Below, piece after piece: positions 17,544 to 26,042 of a DNA stretch of 64,000 nucleotides. Every line of letters starts with the position of its first letter. The first letter of the stretch is position 1. Made by a program: the position numbers and the translations under genes. Source of the stretch: Pseudomonadaceae bacterium (GTDB lineage: Bacteria > Pseudomonadota > Gammaproteobacteria > Pseudomonadales > Azotimanducaceae); contig JANSXA010000015.1 of NCBI GenBank assembly GCA_024743175.1, forward strand, positions 41,423-105,422, given 5' to 3'. The notes below the pieces were generated by a model. It worked only from the letters and a program-made list of their open reading frames with translations, did not search any database and had not been told where the DNA came from.

Positions 17544-18077
17544 ATGGATCTGTCTATAATTTTACTCGGCGCTGCCAAGCTGGGTTTTGGTCTTCTGGTT
17601 GGCATCGTGGGCATCACCACCAGCGCACGATTGATTAAACGTGCTGTTGGCGTTGCAGACGTGGACGCTGCCATAAAGGCACAGAACGTTGCTGTCGGTT
17701 TGTCTCTAAGCGCAGCGATTGTTGCAATGGGCATACTGGTGGAGCCAGCCATCAGTCGCACCTTCACGGCCCTGGATCTTATTCAGCACACCGCACAGAA
17801 CTGGACAGATGTGTTATGGATTGTTGCCTACGCATTAGGTTTGACCAGCGCATCTCTGTTAATCGGCGCCGCGGTTATTGTCAGCGGCGTGCGCGCAGCT
17901 ATACATCTGACGCCTGACCTTGACGAAATAGAAGAAATTGTCAGCGGCAATATCGCCTGCGCAATCATTCTGGTGGCGGTCATTGTGGTACTGGCGCTGC
18001 TGGTACGTGAGGGATTGGATACCATGCTGACGGGATTTCTTCCTCTGCCAGTGCTTGGGCGGGTCGGGCCCGCCTGA
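17544..18077 (+). CDS. DUF350 (YjfL-like) inner-membrane protein
   Basis: The 177-residue protein has about four membrane helices arranged as two DUF350 repeats: helix pair 1 around GFGLLVGIVGITTSARLIKR, with AQNVAVGLSLSAAIVAMGILVE, and pair 2 around ASLLIGAAVIVSGVRAA, with GNIACAIILVAVIVVLALLV. The repeated N-x-A-(V/C)-(G/A) pattern marks the family. Function is unknown, though DUF350 genes often accompany glutathionylspermidine-synthase-like or DUF4178 genes. Here it overlaps a transglutaminase-like gene by 23 nt, pointing to translational coupling. Confidence 0.85.
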   Translation: MDLSIILLGAAKLGFGLLVGIVGITTSARLIKRAVGVADVDAAIKAQNVAVGLSLSAAIVAMGILVEPAISRTFTALDLIQHTAQNWTDVLWIVAYALGLTSASLLIGAAVIVSGVRAAIHLTPDLDEIEEIVSGNIACAIILVAVIVVLALLVREGLDTMLTGFLPLPVLGRVGPA

Positions 18078-18870
18078 AGTGGCACGACGCCGGGCAAACT
18101 GGAGCAACTGGTTCTGGGGATTGGTTATATTTGGCGCCGTCGTATACCTCAATCGCGAGAGTATGACTCCGGAGCTGGATCTGGGTACCGTACAATACCC
18201 CCGCTTCCCTGAAACTTACGATACAACGGAACATCTCTGGCGCGCCGCAGGCTTGGCCAGGACCCGCATAGCGTTCGATCACGGCCACAAAGCCATCCAG
18301 ACACTGGAGGCAGACCACCTGTTCTATGGTCGTCAGATAGAACGCGCGTATCAGCGCGGAAGCGACAGTCAACTAGGCACAAATTGTCAGGGCGACTATT
18401 GGAGCTGTGTCTACAGCATCGTTTTTCAGCGTAACGCAGATGACCTGGAGCCCTTGCTGAATCGGATATCCCAGGGCCTCGAAGATCAACGCTGGACTGC
18501 AGTTCAGGCTACGCGATGGTTATTGCGCTTTGTGCAGGACATTCCCTATCGCATCCCCGAAGAGCATGCCTTTGGCGTGCTGCCACCCGCCCTGGTTGTC
18601 TCTCAGAATTGGGGGGATTGCGACTCGAAATCACTGCTGTTACTGCATTTGTTAAGACGCGTGGGTATCGATGCGCAGATCACAGTTTCACGCATTCACA
18701 AACACGCTATGGTCGGAGTTTTTGTGCCCACAACCGGCGGCACCTTCAGCTACCGTAATCGCGACTACGCCTGGGCGGAGACCACCTCGAATGCCCCCCT
18801 GGGTTGGATATCTCCAGAGATGCTGTTACCCGACGACTGGCAGGTCACACCAGTGCGTCATCTTAATTAG
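18055..18870 (+). CDS. Transglutaminase-like membrane-anchored protein
   Basis: The 271-residue product has one N-terminal membrane helix (WFWGLVIFGAVVYL) and a C-terminal transglutaminase-like core. Visible triad candidates are Cys in NWGDCDSKSLLLLHLLRRVG, His in RIHKHAMVGVFVP and a later acidic residue in YAWAETT. The start is TTG 18055, inside the DUF350 gene; GTG 18079, just after the DUF350 stop, is an alternative. The 3' end overlaps the convergent sugar dehydrogenase by 8 nt. Substrate unknown; bacterial members are often cysteine proteases or amidases rather than crosslinking enzymes. Confidence 0.78.
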   Translation: MGGSGPPEVARRRANWSNWFWGLVIFGAVVYLNRESMTPELDLGTVQYPRFPETYDTTEHLWRAAGLARTRIAFDHGHKAIQTLEADHLFYGRQIERAYQRGSDSQLGTNCQGDYWSCVYSIVFQRNADDLEPLLNRISQGLEDQRWTAVQATRWLLRFVQDIPYRIPEEHAFGVLPPALVVSQNWGDCDSKSLLLLHLLRRVGIDAQITVSRIHKHAMVGVFVPTTGGTFSYRNRDYAWAETTSNAPLGWISPEMLLPDDWQVTPVRHLN

Positions 18871-19963
18871 GCGCTAACTTCAGTAGTTGAGCCCCGTCAC
18901 CATCTTCGAGCAACCAGATAGCGCCGTTTGGACCCTGTTCAACTTCTCTGATCCGTGCACCCATCTCAAATCGCTCAGCTTCGTTCGCGTTTTCGCCATC
19001 AAAAGTTACCCGTATCAGCGCCTTGGATGAGAGGCCGCCCATAAAGGCGCTGCCCTGCCAGTCAGCAAACATGTCTGCAGAGTAGAACATCAACCCAGCA
19101 GGTGAGATTGCCGGTACCCAGTAAACCACAGGCGCCTCAAGGTCTGGTCGGGTGTCGTGGTCAGGAATTTCTTCACCGCTGTAATGATCGCCGTTGGAAA
19201 CCAATGGATAACCGTAGTTAACACCCGGCTTAACCAGATTTAACTCATCGCCATGCTTAGGTCCCATCTCCAGCGTCCATAATTTGCCATCAGCATCGAA
19301 CGCAAGACCTAACGGGTTGCGATGACCATAAGACCAGATCTGCGCGGTCACGCCACCTTTATCGTAAAAGGGATTATCTTCCGGCACAGATCCATCAGGG
19401 TGAAGGCGCACAATCTTGCCAAGATTGCCCTGCATATCCTGTGCGGGATCAAATTTCTGCCGCTCACCGGAAGAGATGAAAAGGTGACCACCTTCAGAAA
19501 AAGCCAGTCGATGTCCAAAATGACCGCGTCCGGTGACCTTTGGATACTGATGCCAGACCGTTTCAAGATCTTCCAGCGCCGCTTCGGTATCACTTAACAC
19601 CAGCTTGCCTCGCACTACGACTGCACCCAGAAGACCATCATCATCGGCTTCTACATAACTTAAGTAGACCAGGTCGTTATCGGCGAAGTCCGGATGCAGC
19701 ACAACGTCTCCCAAACCACCCTGTCCACCTGCGGCAACCGCTGGCACACCTGCCACTGGCGCTGACTTCTCCCCATTGGGGCTGACCACATACAGAGTAC
19801 CCGCCTTCTCTGTCACCAACAGGCGCCCATCAGGCATGAAAGTCATTGCCCATGGCGCATCGAAGGTAGCCACCGGGCTAGCATCAAAAGGCCAGGAATC
19901 TCCGTTTACCGAACTGCACGCTGACAGGCTGAAACAGAGTAAAAGAGCACAAAGTCGAGTCAT
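18863..19963 (-). CDS. PQQ-dependent sugar dehydrogenase family lipoprotein (YliI/Asd-like)
   Basis: The 366-residue protein begins with a lipoprotein signal (CALLLCFSLSACSS, lipobox LSAC) and forms a soluble-glucose-dehydrogenase-like six-bladed propeller: APWAMTFMPDGRLLVTEKAG, GGQGGLGDVVLHPDF, GHRLAFSEGGHLFISSGER, YGHRNPLGLAFD and EMGPKHGDELN. The conserved His and Arg residues in these motifs correspond to PQQ and substrate contacts in the Asd/YliI group. It should oxidise aldose sugars in the periplasm with PQQ. No PQQ synthesis genes are in the window, so the cofactor source is unknown. Confidence 0.92.
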   Translation of the reverse strand: MTRLCALLLCFSLSACSSVNGDSWPFDASPVATFDAPWAMTFMPDGRLLVTEKAGTLYVVSPNGEKSAPVAGVPAVAAGGQGGLGDVVLHPDFADNDLVYLSYVEADDDGLLGAVVVRGKLVLSDTEAALEDLETVWHQYPKVTGRGHFGHRLAFSEGGHLFISSGERQKFDPAQDMQGNLGKIVRLHPDGSVPEDNPFYDKGGVTAQIWSYGHRNPLGLAFDADGKLWTLEMGPKHGDELNLVKPGVNYGYPLVSNGDHYSGEEIPDHDTRPDLEAPVVYWVPAISPAGLMFYSADMFADWQGSAFMGGLSSKALIRVTFDGENANEAERFEMGARIREVEQGPNGAIWLLEDGDGAQLLKLAPN

Positions 19964-20098
19964 GTAGTTTTCCCTAAATTTATATCTGCGCAGGCTATTT
20001 CGGAACAGAGTTTAGCAGCAGACTGGTGCAGGCGTTGACTGTTTTCCTCAGGGGTGTAGATTTATACCTGAGCTCAATTACGCAAAGGGCCCTCGAAA

Positions 20099-20311
20099 AT
20101 GAATCGACCGAACGATCCGGAAAACAAATCTTTTTTCAAGTCAGAGAGATATTTCGAATCCAATGGACAGTGGTATTTCTCAACCCGCGAAACCGAAGAC
20201 CAGGGGCCATTCAGGTCCCGCGATGATGCAACTTCAGAATTAAACGCCTATCTGAAAACCCATGCGGGCATTATTACGGATTCGTGGGATGAACCTGGTG
20301 CCAGGCACTGA
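20099..20311 (+). CDS. DUF6316 family small protein
   Basis: The 70-residue protein (NDPENKSFFKSERYFESNGQ, WYFSTRETEDQGPF, ATSELNAYLK) matches the small DUF6316 pattern seen in gammaproteobacteria: a central WYFxTRE segment followed by GPF and an acidic helix. Function unknown. The ATG at 20099 begins the conserved region. It lies 54 bp before the luciferase-like gene at 20366 in the same direction. Confidence 0.78.
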   Translation: MNRPNDPENKSFFKSERYFESNGQWYFSTRETEDQGPFRSRDDATSELNAYLKTHAGIITDSWDEPGARH

Positions 20312-20365
20312 CTACAACTTTTTGGATGTGTTGAGTAAGGGGAGCAACGGGATGGAGAGGATCCA

Positions 20366-21628
20366 ATGAGATTTGGCATGTTATACGAGCTGCAGCTGCC
20401 CAAACCCTGGGATGAAGACAGCGAGCAGCGATTGGTCGATGATGCTATTGAGCAATGTGTGCTCGGCGACAAACTGGGAATCGACTACGCCTGGTCTGTG
20501 GAACATCATTTTCTCGAAGAGTACTCACACTGCTCCGCCAGCGATGTGTTTTTATCCGCGATTGCGGCAAAAACAGAGCGCATCAAAGTCGGTTTTGGCA
20601 TTCGGCAGGTTATCTCCAACTACAACCACCCGGCGCGCACGGCAGAGGCTGTGGCGATGCTTGACCTCGTTTCTCACGGCCGCGCCCAGTTTGGCATTGG
20701 CGAAGGTGCCACACGCTTAGAACTCGGCGGGTTTGGTATCGAAGCTCGACGCAAACGGGACATGTCGCTTGAAGCCGCAAAGGAGATCGCCGACATGATG
20801 GTGATGGAGCCCTACCCCGGATATGAGGGACAGGACTGGTCTTTACCCTGTCGCAACGTACTACCCAAACCCATTCAGAAACCTCATCCGCCCATGTGGA
20901 TGGCCTGTACCAATCGCGACACCATTAAGGTTGCCGCACGCAACGGTCTGGGGGTACTGGCTTTCAGTTTCCTCGATCCGGAAGAGGCCAGGAACTGGAG
21001 CTCAATTTATTACGACATTATACGCTCGGATGAATGTGTGCCGCTTGGCCACTCGGTAAATGCGAATATAGCAATGGTGTCTGCTTTTTCGTTACATGAT
21101 GATCATGACGAGGCGTCCAGACGCGGTGAAGATGGTTTCCGTTTCTTTGAATATGCAATTGGTGCCCTGGTCACCGACGACGTTCTGCCGGGACGCAGCC
21201 AGCTGTGGGATAAATTTGAGGAACGCAAAGCCGCAAAAGCTGAGGGAACAAAAGTTACCGATACAGCCTACGGTGGCGGCGCGGCTCATCCTGATAGAAG
21301 CATGACGCGCTCACCAGGAATTGGTACACCAGATGAATTTCGTCAGCATATGCGCGGATTTTCCGATTCTGGTGTTGATCAGGTAATTTTTCTGCAGCAA
21401 GGTGGCAAAAACAAACATGAACATATCTGCGAAAGCCTGGAACGCTTCAATCGCGACGTGCTGGATGATTTTGCAGACGGTCGTGACGAACGTGAAGCAA
21501 GCAAAGCAGAAGAACTGGCACCCTATATAGAAGCAGCGTTAGCACGCCGAAAGACAAGAGCGCCGCTCAGAGATGAAGAGATTCCTGTTGTGCCCGCTTC
21601 CCGGCCTAAACCGCAGAGTGCCGGTTAG
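20366..21628 (+). CDS. LLM-class flavin-dependent oxidoreductase (bacterial luciferase-like)
   Basis: The 420-residue protein is of the luciferase superfamily: MRFGMLYELQLPKPW, DYAWSVEHHFLEEYSHCSAS, KVGFGIRQVISNYNHPARTAEAVAMLDLVSHGRAQFGIGEGA. The EHHFLEEYS segment and an insertion of about 60 residues after the TIM-barrel core place it with FMN-type monooxygenases related to LuxA-like alkanal oxygenases rather than the F420 subgroup. The C-terminal tail of about 40 residues is charged (ERREASKAEELAPYIEAALARRKT-like) and not part of the barrel. ATG 20366 has GGAGAGGATCC upstream. Confidence 0.9.
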   Translation: MRFGMLYELQLPKPWDEDSEQRLVDDAIEQCVLGDKLGIDYAWSVEHHFLEEYSHCSASDVFLSAIAAKTERIKVGFGIRQVISNYNHPARTAEAVAMLDLVSHGRAQFGIGEGATRLELGGFGIEARRKRDMSLEAAKEIADMMVMEPYPGYEGQDWSLPCRNVLPKPIQKPHPPMWMACTNRDTIKVAARNGLGVLAFSFLDPEEARNWSSIYYDIIRSDECVPLGHSVNANIAMVSAFSLHDDHDEASRRGEDGFRFFEYAIGALVTDDVLPGRSQLWDKFEERKAAKAEGTKVTDTAYGGGAAHPDRSMTRSPGIGTPDEFRQHMRGFSDSGVDQVIFLQQGGKNKHEHICESLERFNRDVLDDFADGRDEREASKAEELAPYIEAALARRKTRAPLRDEEIPVVPASRPKPQSAG

Positions 21629-21649
21629 AACTTAAAAACACCTGCAGGA

Positions 21650-22267
21650 CTACTCGATAACAACAAGGTGATTCGGCAGCTCGTTCTTTTCACCAGTGGT
21701 AGGCAGGTGCCTTATGAGAATTTCACCACATTGACTGATTGCACCCAGAAAACCGCTGAGCGTCTGCTTATCGTGTAGTTTGTTTGTGAAATCACTGACG
21801 ATCGATTGCCATACCTGGGCGTCGACATGATTGTTGATGCCTCTGTCCGCCAGTATTTCCACGTAACGTTCAGTTTCGGCAACAAAGATCAGCAAGCCGG
21901 ACTCACCCTTTGTATGGTGCAGATTGTTTTCCAGAAAGCATCTTCTGGCCATATTAGCTGCTCGCCAGCGCTTGACCGACTTAGGAATGATCCTGCGTAG
22001 TACAAAAGGAATACGCAACAATAAAGCAAACACAAAAAAACTGACCAACTGCAGAAGCAGTAGATCTGAGACATCCAACCAGAATGGAGTCAGCAGGAAT
22101 ATGCCGGGGCTGACAAGGGCAATCAGCGCCGCCCATAAGGTAGGAATGTAGTGGTAATTATCCGCCTGTTTGGCCAGCACCGTCACCAGTTCCGCGTCGG
22201 TCTGCGATTCAACTTCCGCGATTGCAGCCGCTACCTGATCAGCCTCGGATTGCGTTAACAAAGTCAT
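21650..22267 (-). CDS. TPM-domain membrane protein (second TPM gene of the LemA operon)
   Basis: The 205-residue protein begins with AAAIAEVESQTDAELVTVLAKQADNYHYIP, the first strand-helix unit of the TPM (TLP18.3/Psb32/MOLO) domain. Two membrane helices are inserted (TLWAALIALVSPGIFLLTPF and LLLQLVSFFVFALLLRIPFVL), and the domain resumes with GLLIFVAETERYVEILADRGI. It is the last gene of a lemA-TPM-TPM operon and starts 1 nt after the preceding gene ends. TPM proteins are implicated in photosystem repair or membrane stress; the role in this context is unknown. Confidence 0.85.
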   Translation of the reverse strand: MTLLTQSEADQVAAAIAEVESQTDAELVTVLAKQADNYHYIPTLWAALIALVSPGIFLLTPFWLDVSDLLLLQLVSFFVFALLLRIPFVLRRIIPKSVKRWRAANMARRCFLENNLHHTKGESGLLIFVAETERYVEILADRGINNHVDAQVWQSIVSDFTNKLHDKQTLSGFLGAISQCGEILIRHLPTTGEKNELPNHLVVIE

Positions 22268-22996
22268 CTACCAGCCTCCACTTGCGCCGCCACCGCCGAA
22301 GCCGCCACCACCGCCACCAAAGCCGCCACCCCCAAAACCGCCGCCTGACGACCGTCCACTGCCACTGTTTGCAAGGATACTTCCCAGCGCCAGACCGCCA
22401 GCAAACCTGCGTCTGCCAAACATGCCTGGAAAGATGAAGAAGATGGCAATAAAGGCCAGGAGTTTCCAGAGCGAGAACTCACGGTCGTCACGCCCTTTCG
22501 GCTTTGGTGCCATTTTGTACTCACCACCCAGCGCCGCGATAATGGCCTGCGTGCCTGCTGTTACACCCTGATCAAATTGGGCGCGTTTAAAGCTGGGCGT
22601 GATCACCGCGTTAATGATATTGCTGGCAATCGCATCTGTAAGTTCGCCCTCCAGACCGTAGCCCACTTCAATTCGTACTTTGCGCTCCTCTTTTGCGACG
22701 ATCAGCAACACACCATTATTTTTGTCCGCCTGGCCGATGCCCCATTCCCGCCCAAGCTGATAGCCAAACTCCTCTATAGAGTAGCCCTGCAGATCTGGGA
22801 AAGTAGCAACCACGACCTGATTGCTCGTAGCCTTTTCATGTGCCTCACTCAGTGAGGCAATTCGGCGTTGCGCTTCGGATGAGAGCATTTCAGCTTCATC
22901 AACAACCCGCCCACTCAACGATGGAAAGCTGGGTGCAGCGCTGACTGCAGTCGAAAGACAAACAGCCAGCAGGCAAATTGTACGTGTTGCAGTCAT
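22268..22996 (-). CDS. Exported TPM-domain protein with glycine-rich tail (YgcG-like)
   Basis: The 242-residue protein has a signal peptide (ICLLAVCLSTAVSA), a TPM domain (LSGRVVDEAEMLSSEAQRRI, NQVVVATFPDLQGYSIEEFG, GVLLIVAKEERKVRIEVGYGLEG), one C-terminal membrane helix near residue 185 and a Gly/Phe-rich tail ending GASGGW. This is the common YgcG-type architecture. It overlaps lemA by one base (22996) and abuts the next TPM gene, so the three are one operon. The tail is encoded by short GGN-rich DNA repeats that resemble a tandem repeat but are coding. Confidence 0.9.
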   Translation of the reverse strand: MTATRTICLLAVCLSTAVSAAPSFPSLSGRVVDEAEMLSSEAQRRIASLSEAHEKATSNQVVVATFPDLQGYSIEEFGYQLGREWGIGQADKNNGVLLIVAKEERKVRIEVGYGLEGELTDAIASNIINAVITPSFKRAQFDQGVTAGTQAIIAALGGEYKMAPKPKGRDDREFSLWKLLAFIAIFFIFPGMFGRRRFAGGLALGSILANSGSGRSSGGGFGGGGFGGGGGGFGGGGASGGW

Positions 22997-23586
22997 TAGA
23001 ACTGGACTGAAGGCGGCACCTCAGCATTTTCAGCGGTGGCTTCAAAAACCTCCCGTATTTCCAGATCGCTGTACATTACCGAGTGCCAGATACGACCCGG
23101 AAAAGTGCGGATCTCCGTGTTGTACTTCTCTACTGCGCCTATGTAGTCGCGCCGTGCAACGCTGATTCTGTTTTCCGTGCCTTCAAGCTGGGATTGTAAG
23201 GCCAGAAAATTCTGGTTGGATTTAAGATCAGGATAACGCTCAACCACCACCATCAAACGGCTCAACGCACCAGATAGTTGCTGTTGGGCCGCTTCAAATT
23301 TCTGCAGCTGTTCAGGATTATTGATCAACTCCGGAGTGACCTGCATGGATGAGACTTTCGAGCGCGCCTCTACAACGGCGGTCAACGTATCTCTTTCCTG
23401 CGCAGCAAAACCTTTTACCGTTTCCACCAGGTTAGGTATCAGGTCGGCACGGCGTTGATATTGATTCTGCACCTGACCCCAGGCTGATTTCACCTGCTCG
23501 TCGTAGGTTGGGATGTTGTTGATGCCGCAGCCACTTAAGGTCATAACCAACAAACCAGAACAAACCAACTTTAATAAAACTCTCAC
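22996..23586 (-). CDS. LemA family lipoprotein
   Basis: The 196-residue protein has a lipoprotein signal with lipobox LSGC (residues about 17-20) and the LemA coiled-coil domain with NIPTYDEQVKSAWGQVQNQYQRRADLIPNLVETVKGFA, VEARSKV and the VVERYPDLKSNQNFL segment. LemA proteins are membrane-attached helical proteins of unclear function, regularly found beside TPM genes as here. The ATG at 23586 is the first of the operon. Confidence 0.92.
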   Translation of the reverse strand: MRVLLKLVCSGLLVMTLSGCGINNIPTYDEQVKSAWGQVQNQYQRRADLIPNLVETVKGFAAQERDTLTAVVEARSKVSSMQVTPELINNPEQLQKFEAAQQQLSGALSRLMVVVERYPDLKSNQNFLALQSQLEGTENRISVARRDYIGAVEKYNTEIRTFPGRIWHSVMYSDLEIREVFEATAENAEVPPSVQF

Positions 23587-23690
23587 GTTTCCACTCCATA
23601 ATGTCGCTCGCCGATGATAGCACGCAGCGCTTACCTCTGGCTCTGAGACGCGTAAAGTCGTTGGTCCGATACGTCTACGCCCACTTTTTT

Positions 23691-23724
23691 CATATTGCCC
23701 ATATTGTTACATACGGGCAATATG
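23691..23724. repeat. Perfect 10-bp inverted repeat
   Basis: CATATTGCCC (23691-23700) and GGGCAATATG (23715-23724) form a perfect palindrome with a 14-nt AT-rich spacer, and the left arm sequence CATATTG is partly repeated inside the spacer. The right arm ends in the ATG of the small plus-strand ORF at 23722. A flanking T-run lies on the wrong side for a plus-strand terminator. An operator for a dimeric regulator or a 5'-UTR stem-loop is possible. Confidence 0.45.
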
Positions 23725-24006
23725 GCTTTCTCTAGACTGAAGCCTGTAATTGAAGAAAGCCTCAGGCGTACACTGTCCCAAACTGAGCAACAAACGATGT
23801 ACAAACTGGAAGATATGAGCTTCGGTGATGCCAGTGCTGACAACCCACTTGAATCGCTCACCTGGCAGGATCTAAGAAACGAGATCTATGGCGAGCCTCG
23901 CTTAACCCACCTGCATGCGACCCAGGAAATCGATCTTGCTCAGCGGCAGGCCCAACATCCTGAGAATGTCGTAGGTTGTGGTGGCGTGAAAGTAAAAATT
24001 CGGTAG
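23722..24006 (+). CDS. Possible small protein, unrecognised
   Basis: ATG 23722 opens a 94-codon frame, MAFSRLKPVIEESLRRTLSQ, then TEQQTMYKLEDMSFGDASAD, ESLTWQDLRNEIYGEPRLTH. The composition and predicted helices look protein-like in the first 60 codons, more so than the Ser-rich antisense frame. The last third overlaps the DUF1993 gene tail to tail by 105 nt, where DUF1993 is certainly the coding strand. It has no clear Shine-Dalgarno and its ATG is part of the inverted repeat. It may be a truncated gene whose true end was lost. Confidence 0.35.
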   Translation: MAFSRLKPVIEESLRRTLSQTEQQTMYKLEDMSFGDASADNPLESLTWQDLRNEIYGEPRLTHLHATQEIDLAQRQAQHPENVVGCGGVKVKIR

Positions 24007-24420
24007 AGAAAAAGACAAGAGGAAGTTTTCGTTGGTGAATGGCAGCTCCCGCTCGCCAACCGCAAACACCATGGATTTCTCGGCGAATCCGGCAACGTCA
24101 GCCTCTGAAAATGACGCGACACCCGCCTGAGCTTCACCTATCAGCGCCTGCAACCCCGAATAGTCTTTATCCAGGTCAAAAGACGGTGTCGAAAAGCGCC
24201 CGTCGCGCATACCCTGCAGTGCACCCCATGAGTGATGACACACCGACACGATCTGAAAATGGAACGGCATCATGTCTTCACGCAGTCTTGTTTCAACAAT
24301 ATTCTGTGGATCCAGCCCGGTGTCAGACGCAAACGCTGCACCTTTGTCTAAGATGGCGGCAACGCTGTCGAGGAGCCGGGTGTAAGTGCCAACGCTGGCG
24401 TCGTAAAAGGAGATGCTCAT
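23902..24420 (-). CDS. DUF1993 family protein
   Basis: From ATG 24420 the 172-residue product is a full-length DUF1993 protein: MSISFYDASVGTYTRLLDSV, FHFQIVSVCHHSWGALQGM, LPNFYFHATTTYDILRMLGLPLSKIDFLG. The family resembles DinB-like four-helix bundles, with conserved His residues (FHFQI, CHHS, FYFH) that could bind a metal, but no activity is established. The upstream 71 in-frame codons to 24633 are not conserved. It is divergent from the MBL-fold gene. Confidence 0.9.
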   Translation of the reverse strand: MSISFYDASVGTYTRLLDSVAAILDKGAAFASDTGLDPQNIVETRLREDMMPFHFQIVSVCHHSWGALQGMRDGRFSTPSFDLDKDYSGLQALIGEAQAGVASFSEADVAGFAEKSMVFAVGERELPFTNENFLLSFSLPNFYFHATTTYDILRMLGLPLSKIDFLGRMQVG

Positions 24421-24569
24421 AACTGTGCCCTGCTGTAAATATTTAGCCAGCAGTATGCCAAGGTGAACGGCATCTATACACGTTTTCCTACCACAAGGAT
24501 CATCGCGCGCGCCCTGCGCAACCGGTAAACTCCCCTGATTCTTACTTCCAAATTGATCCGGAGCCAGCA

Positions 24570-25625
24570 GTGGTTGATAACATGTCCAAGCGCGGGTTTG
24601 ACCCGCTACGCTACCGTTTTCAGGACCAGGCACCTGAGCCCGGTGAAGTCACCCGCCTGGCCGACGGTGTGTTCTGGGTGCGCATGCCCATGGGCGGACG
24701 GCTCAACCACATCAACGTGTGGTTGTTACGTGACGGCCCGGGCTGGACCATAGTGGATACAGGCGTTCCCAGCGAGGCCGTGAAAGGCCACTGGGAAAAC
24801 ATCTTTGCTAAACACCTTGATGGCAAGCCGGTCACCCGCGTTATTGCTACTCACCTGCACACCGATCATACCGGCCTGGTGGGCTGGATCACCAAACGGT
24901 GGGGGTGTGAGTTGTGGATGAGCCGGGCGGACTTCTACATGTGCAAAGTCATGGCCGGAGATGGACCTGCTGACGTACCTGACGACGCCATTCGATTCTA
25001 TCGCCGCGCGGGTTTCACCGAAGATCGTCTTGATCGCTACCGTCAGCGGTTTGGTCAGTTTGGTGCGAACATGCCGCCGCTCCCGGCTGGCTACCGCCGC
25101 ATTCAGGATGGCCAGTACATCGAAATCGGTGATCGTGAATGGCGCGCTGTGATTGGTCATGGCCACGCGCCTGAGCATGTCTGCCTTTACTGCCCCGAAT
25201 TGAAACTGATTATCGGCGGCGATCAGCTGTTACCGAAAATCACGCCCAACGTAAGCGTGCAACCCAGCGAACCTCACGCCAACCCTCTGGCAGATTTTCT
25301 CAACAGCTGCGCGCGGTTTCGCGAACTGCTGCCCCCCAACCTGTTGGTTCTTCCTGCACACGAAAGCCTTTACGAGGGTGTGCATGAGCGGCTGACCGCT
25401 TTAATCGACTGGCACGAAGTGGCACTGGAAAAACTCTACGATCTGTGTGACGAACCCAAACGTGCAGTTGATGTATTCCCGGCCCTGTTCAAAAGTCAGA
25501 TTACCGACCACAGTTTCTTTCCGGCCACGGGTGAATCTATAGCACACCTGCACTGCGCGCTTGAGCGGCGAATGCTGACGGTGGAAGAAGATGACGATGG
25601 CGTGGCGTGGTGGCGACAGGCCTGA
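24570..25625 (+). CDS. MBL-fold metallo-hydrolase
   Basis: The 351-residue protein has the metallo-beta-lactamase signature ATHLHTDHTGLVGW (His95, His97, Asp99, His100), a later metal His in VIGHGHAPEHVCLYCPE, Asp in LIIGGDQLLP and a final His in VLPAHESLYEG. The long insertion between the first and second ligand sets and a C-terminal winged-helix-like tail resemble the glyoxalase-II/LACTB2-like branch. GTG 24570 has GGAG 8 nt upstream; ATG 24582 is the alternative. The substrate, perhaps a thioester or lactone, is not known. Confidence 0.92.
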   Translation: MVDNMSKRGFDPLRYRFQDQAPEPGEVTRLADGVFWVRMPMGGRLNHINVWLLRDGPGWTIVDTGVPSEAVKGHWENIFAKHLDGKPVTRVIATHLHTDHTGLVGWITKRWGCELWMSRADFYMCKVMAGDGPADVPDDAIRFYRRAGFTEDRLDRYRQRFGQFGANMPPLPAGYRRIQDGQYIEIGDREWRAVIGHGHAPEHVCLYCPELKLIIGGDQLLPKITPNVSVQPSEPHANPLADFLNSCARFRELLPPNLLVLPAHESLYEGVHERLTALIDWHEVALEKLYDLCDEPKRAVDVFPALFKSQITDHSFFPATGESIAHLHCALERRMLTVEEDDDGVAWWRQA

Positions 25626-25691
25626 CTGGGCATTGACGCCGTCTTCGTCTTTCGCGATGGTAGCGGAGAAACTGCTATTGAGAATCAGGCT

Positions 25692-25958
25692 ATGCAAAAA
25701 GAGCAATTAAAACAAACCCTCACAACCTTACACCGGGAACTGGCTGGCGATCAGTCGGTAGACCCGGAGCTGCAGACCCTGCTTGCCACACTGGATGATG
25801 ATATTCAAAAACTGCTCACAGCAGAGACGCAGCCGCCTGAGACAAGCGGCATTGCCGATGCCGCCGAAGCTTTAGCCGCCCGTTTTGCGGCAGAACATCC
25901 ACGTTTAGAGGCCCTGGTCAGAGAACTTGTGGCTTCGCTTGCCAAGATGGGCGTTTAG
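25692..25958 (+). CDS. DUF4404 family protein
   Basis: The 88-residue acidic, helical protein (LKQTLTTLHRELAGDQSVDP, LQTLLATLDDDIQKLL, AARFAAEHPRLEALVRELVA) matches DUF4404, a small family of gammaproteobacterial and other proteins without known function. The heptad-like spacing suggests a helical hairpin. It follows the MBL-fold gene by 66 bp in the same direction. Confidence 0.85.
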   Translation: MQKEQLKQTLTTLHRELAGDQSVDPELQTLLATLDDDIQKLLTAETQPPETSGIADAAEALAARFAAEHPRLEALVRELVASLAKMGV

Positions 25959-26042
25959 TCTGCGCAGCCACCGAATCGAAAAGACAGTCAATCCACCATC
26001 CGCTTGCCGATATTCGACCGAAAACGAATATGTGTTTACGGT

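Noticed and set aside
22262..22380. Short GC-rich repeats resembling a tandem or CRISPR-like array
   Set aside because: They encode the Gly/Phe-rich tail of the TPM protein and have no spacer structure.
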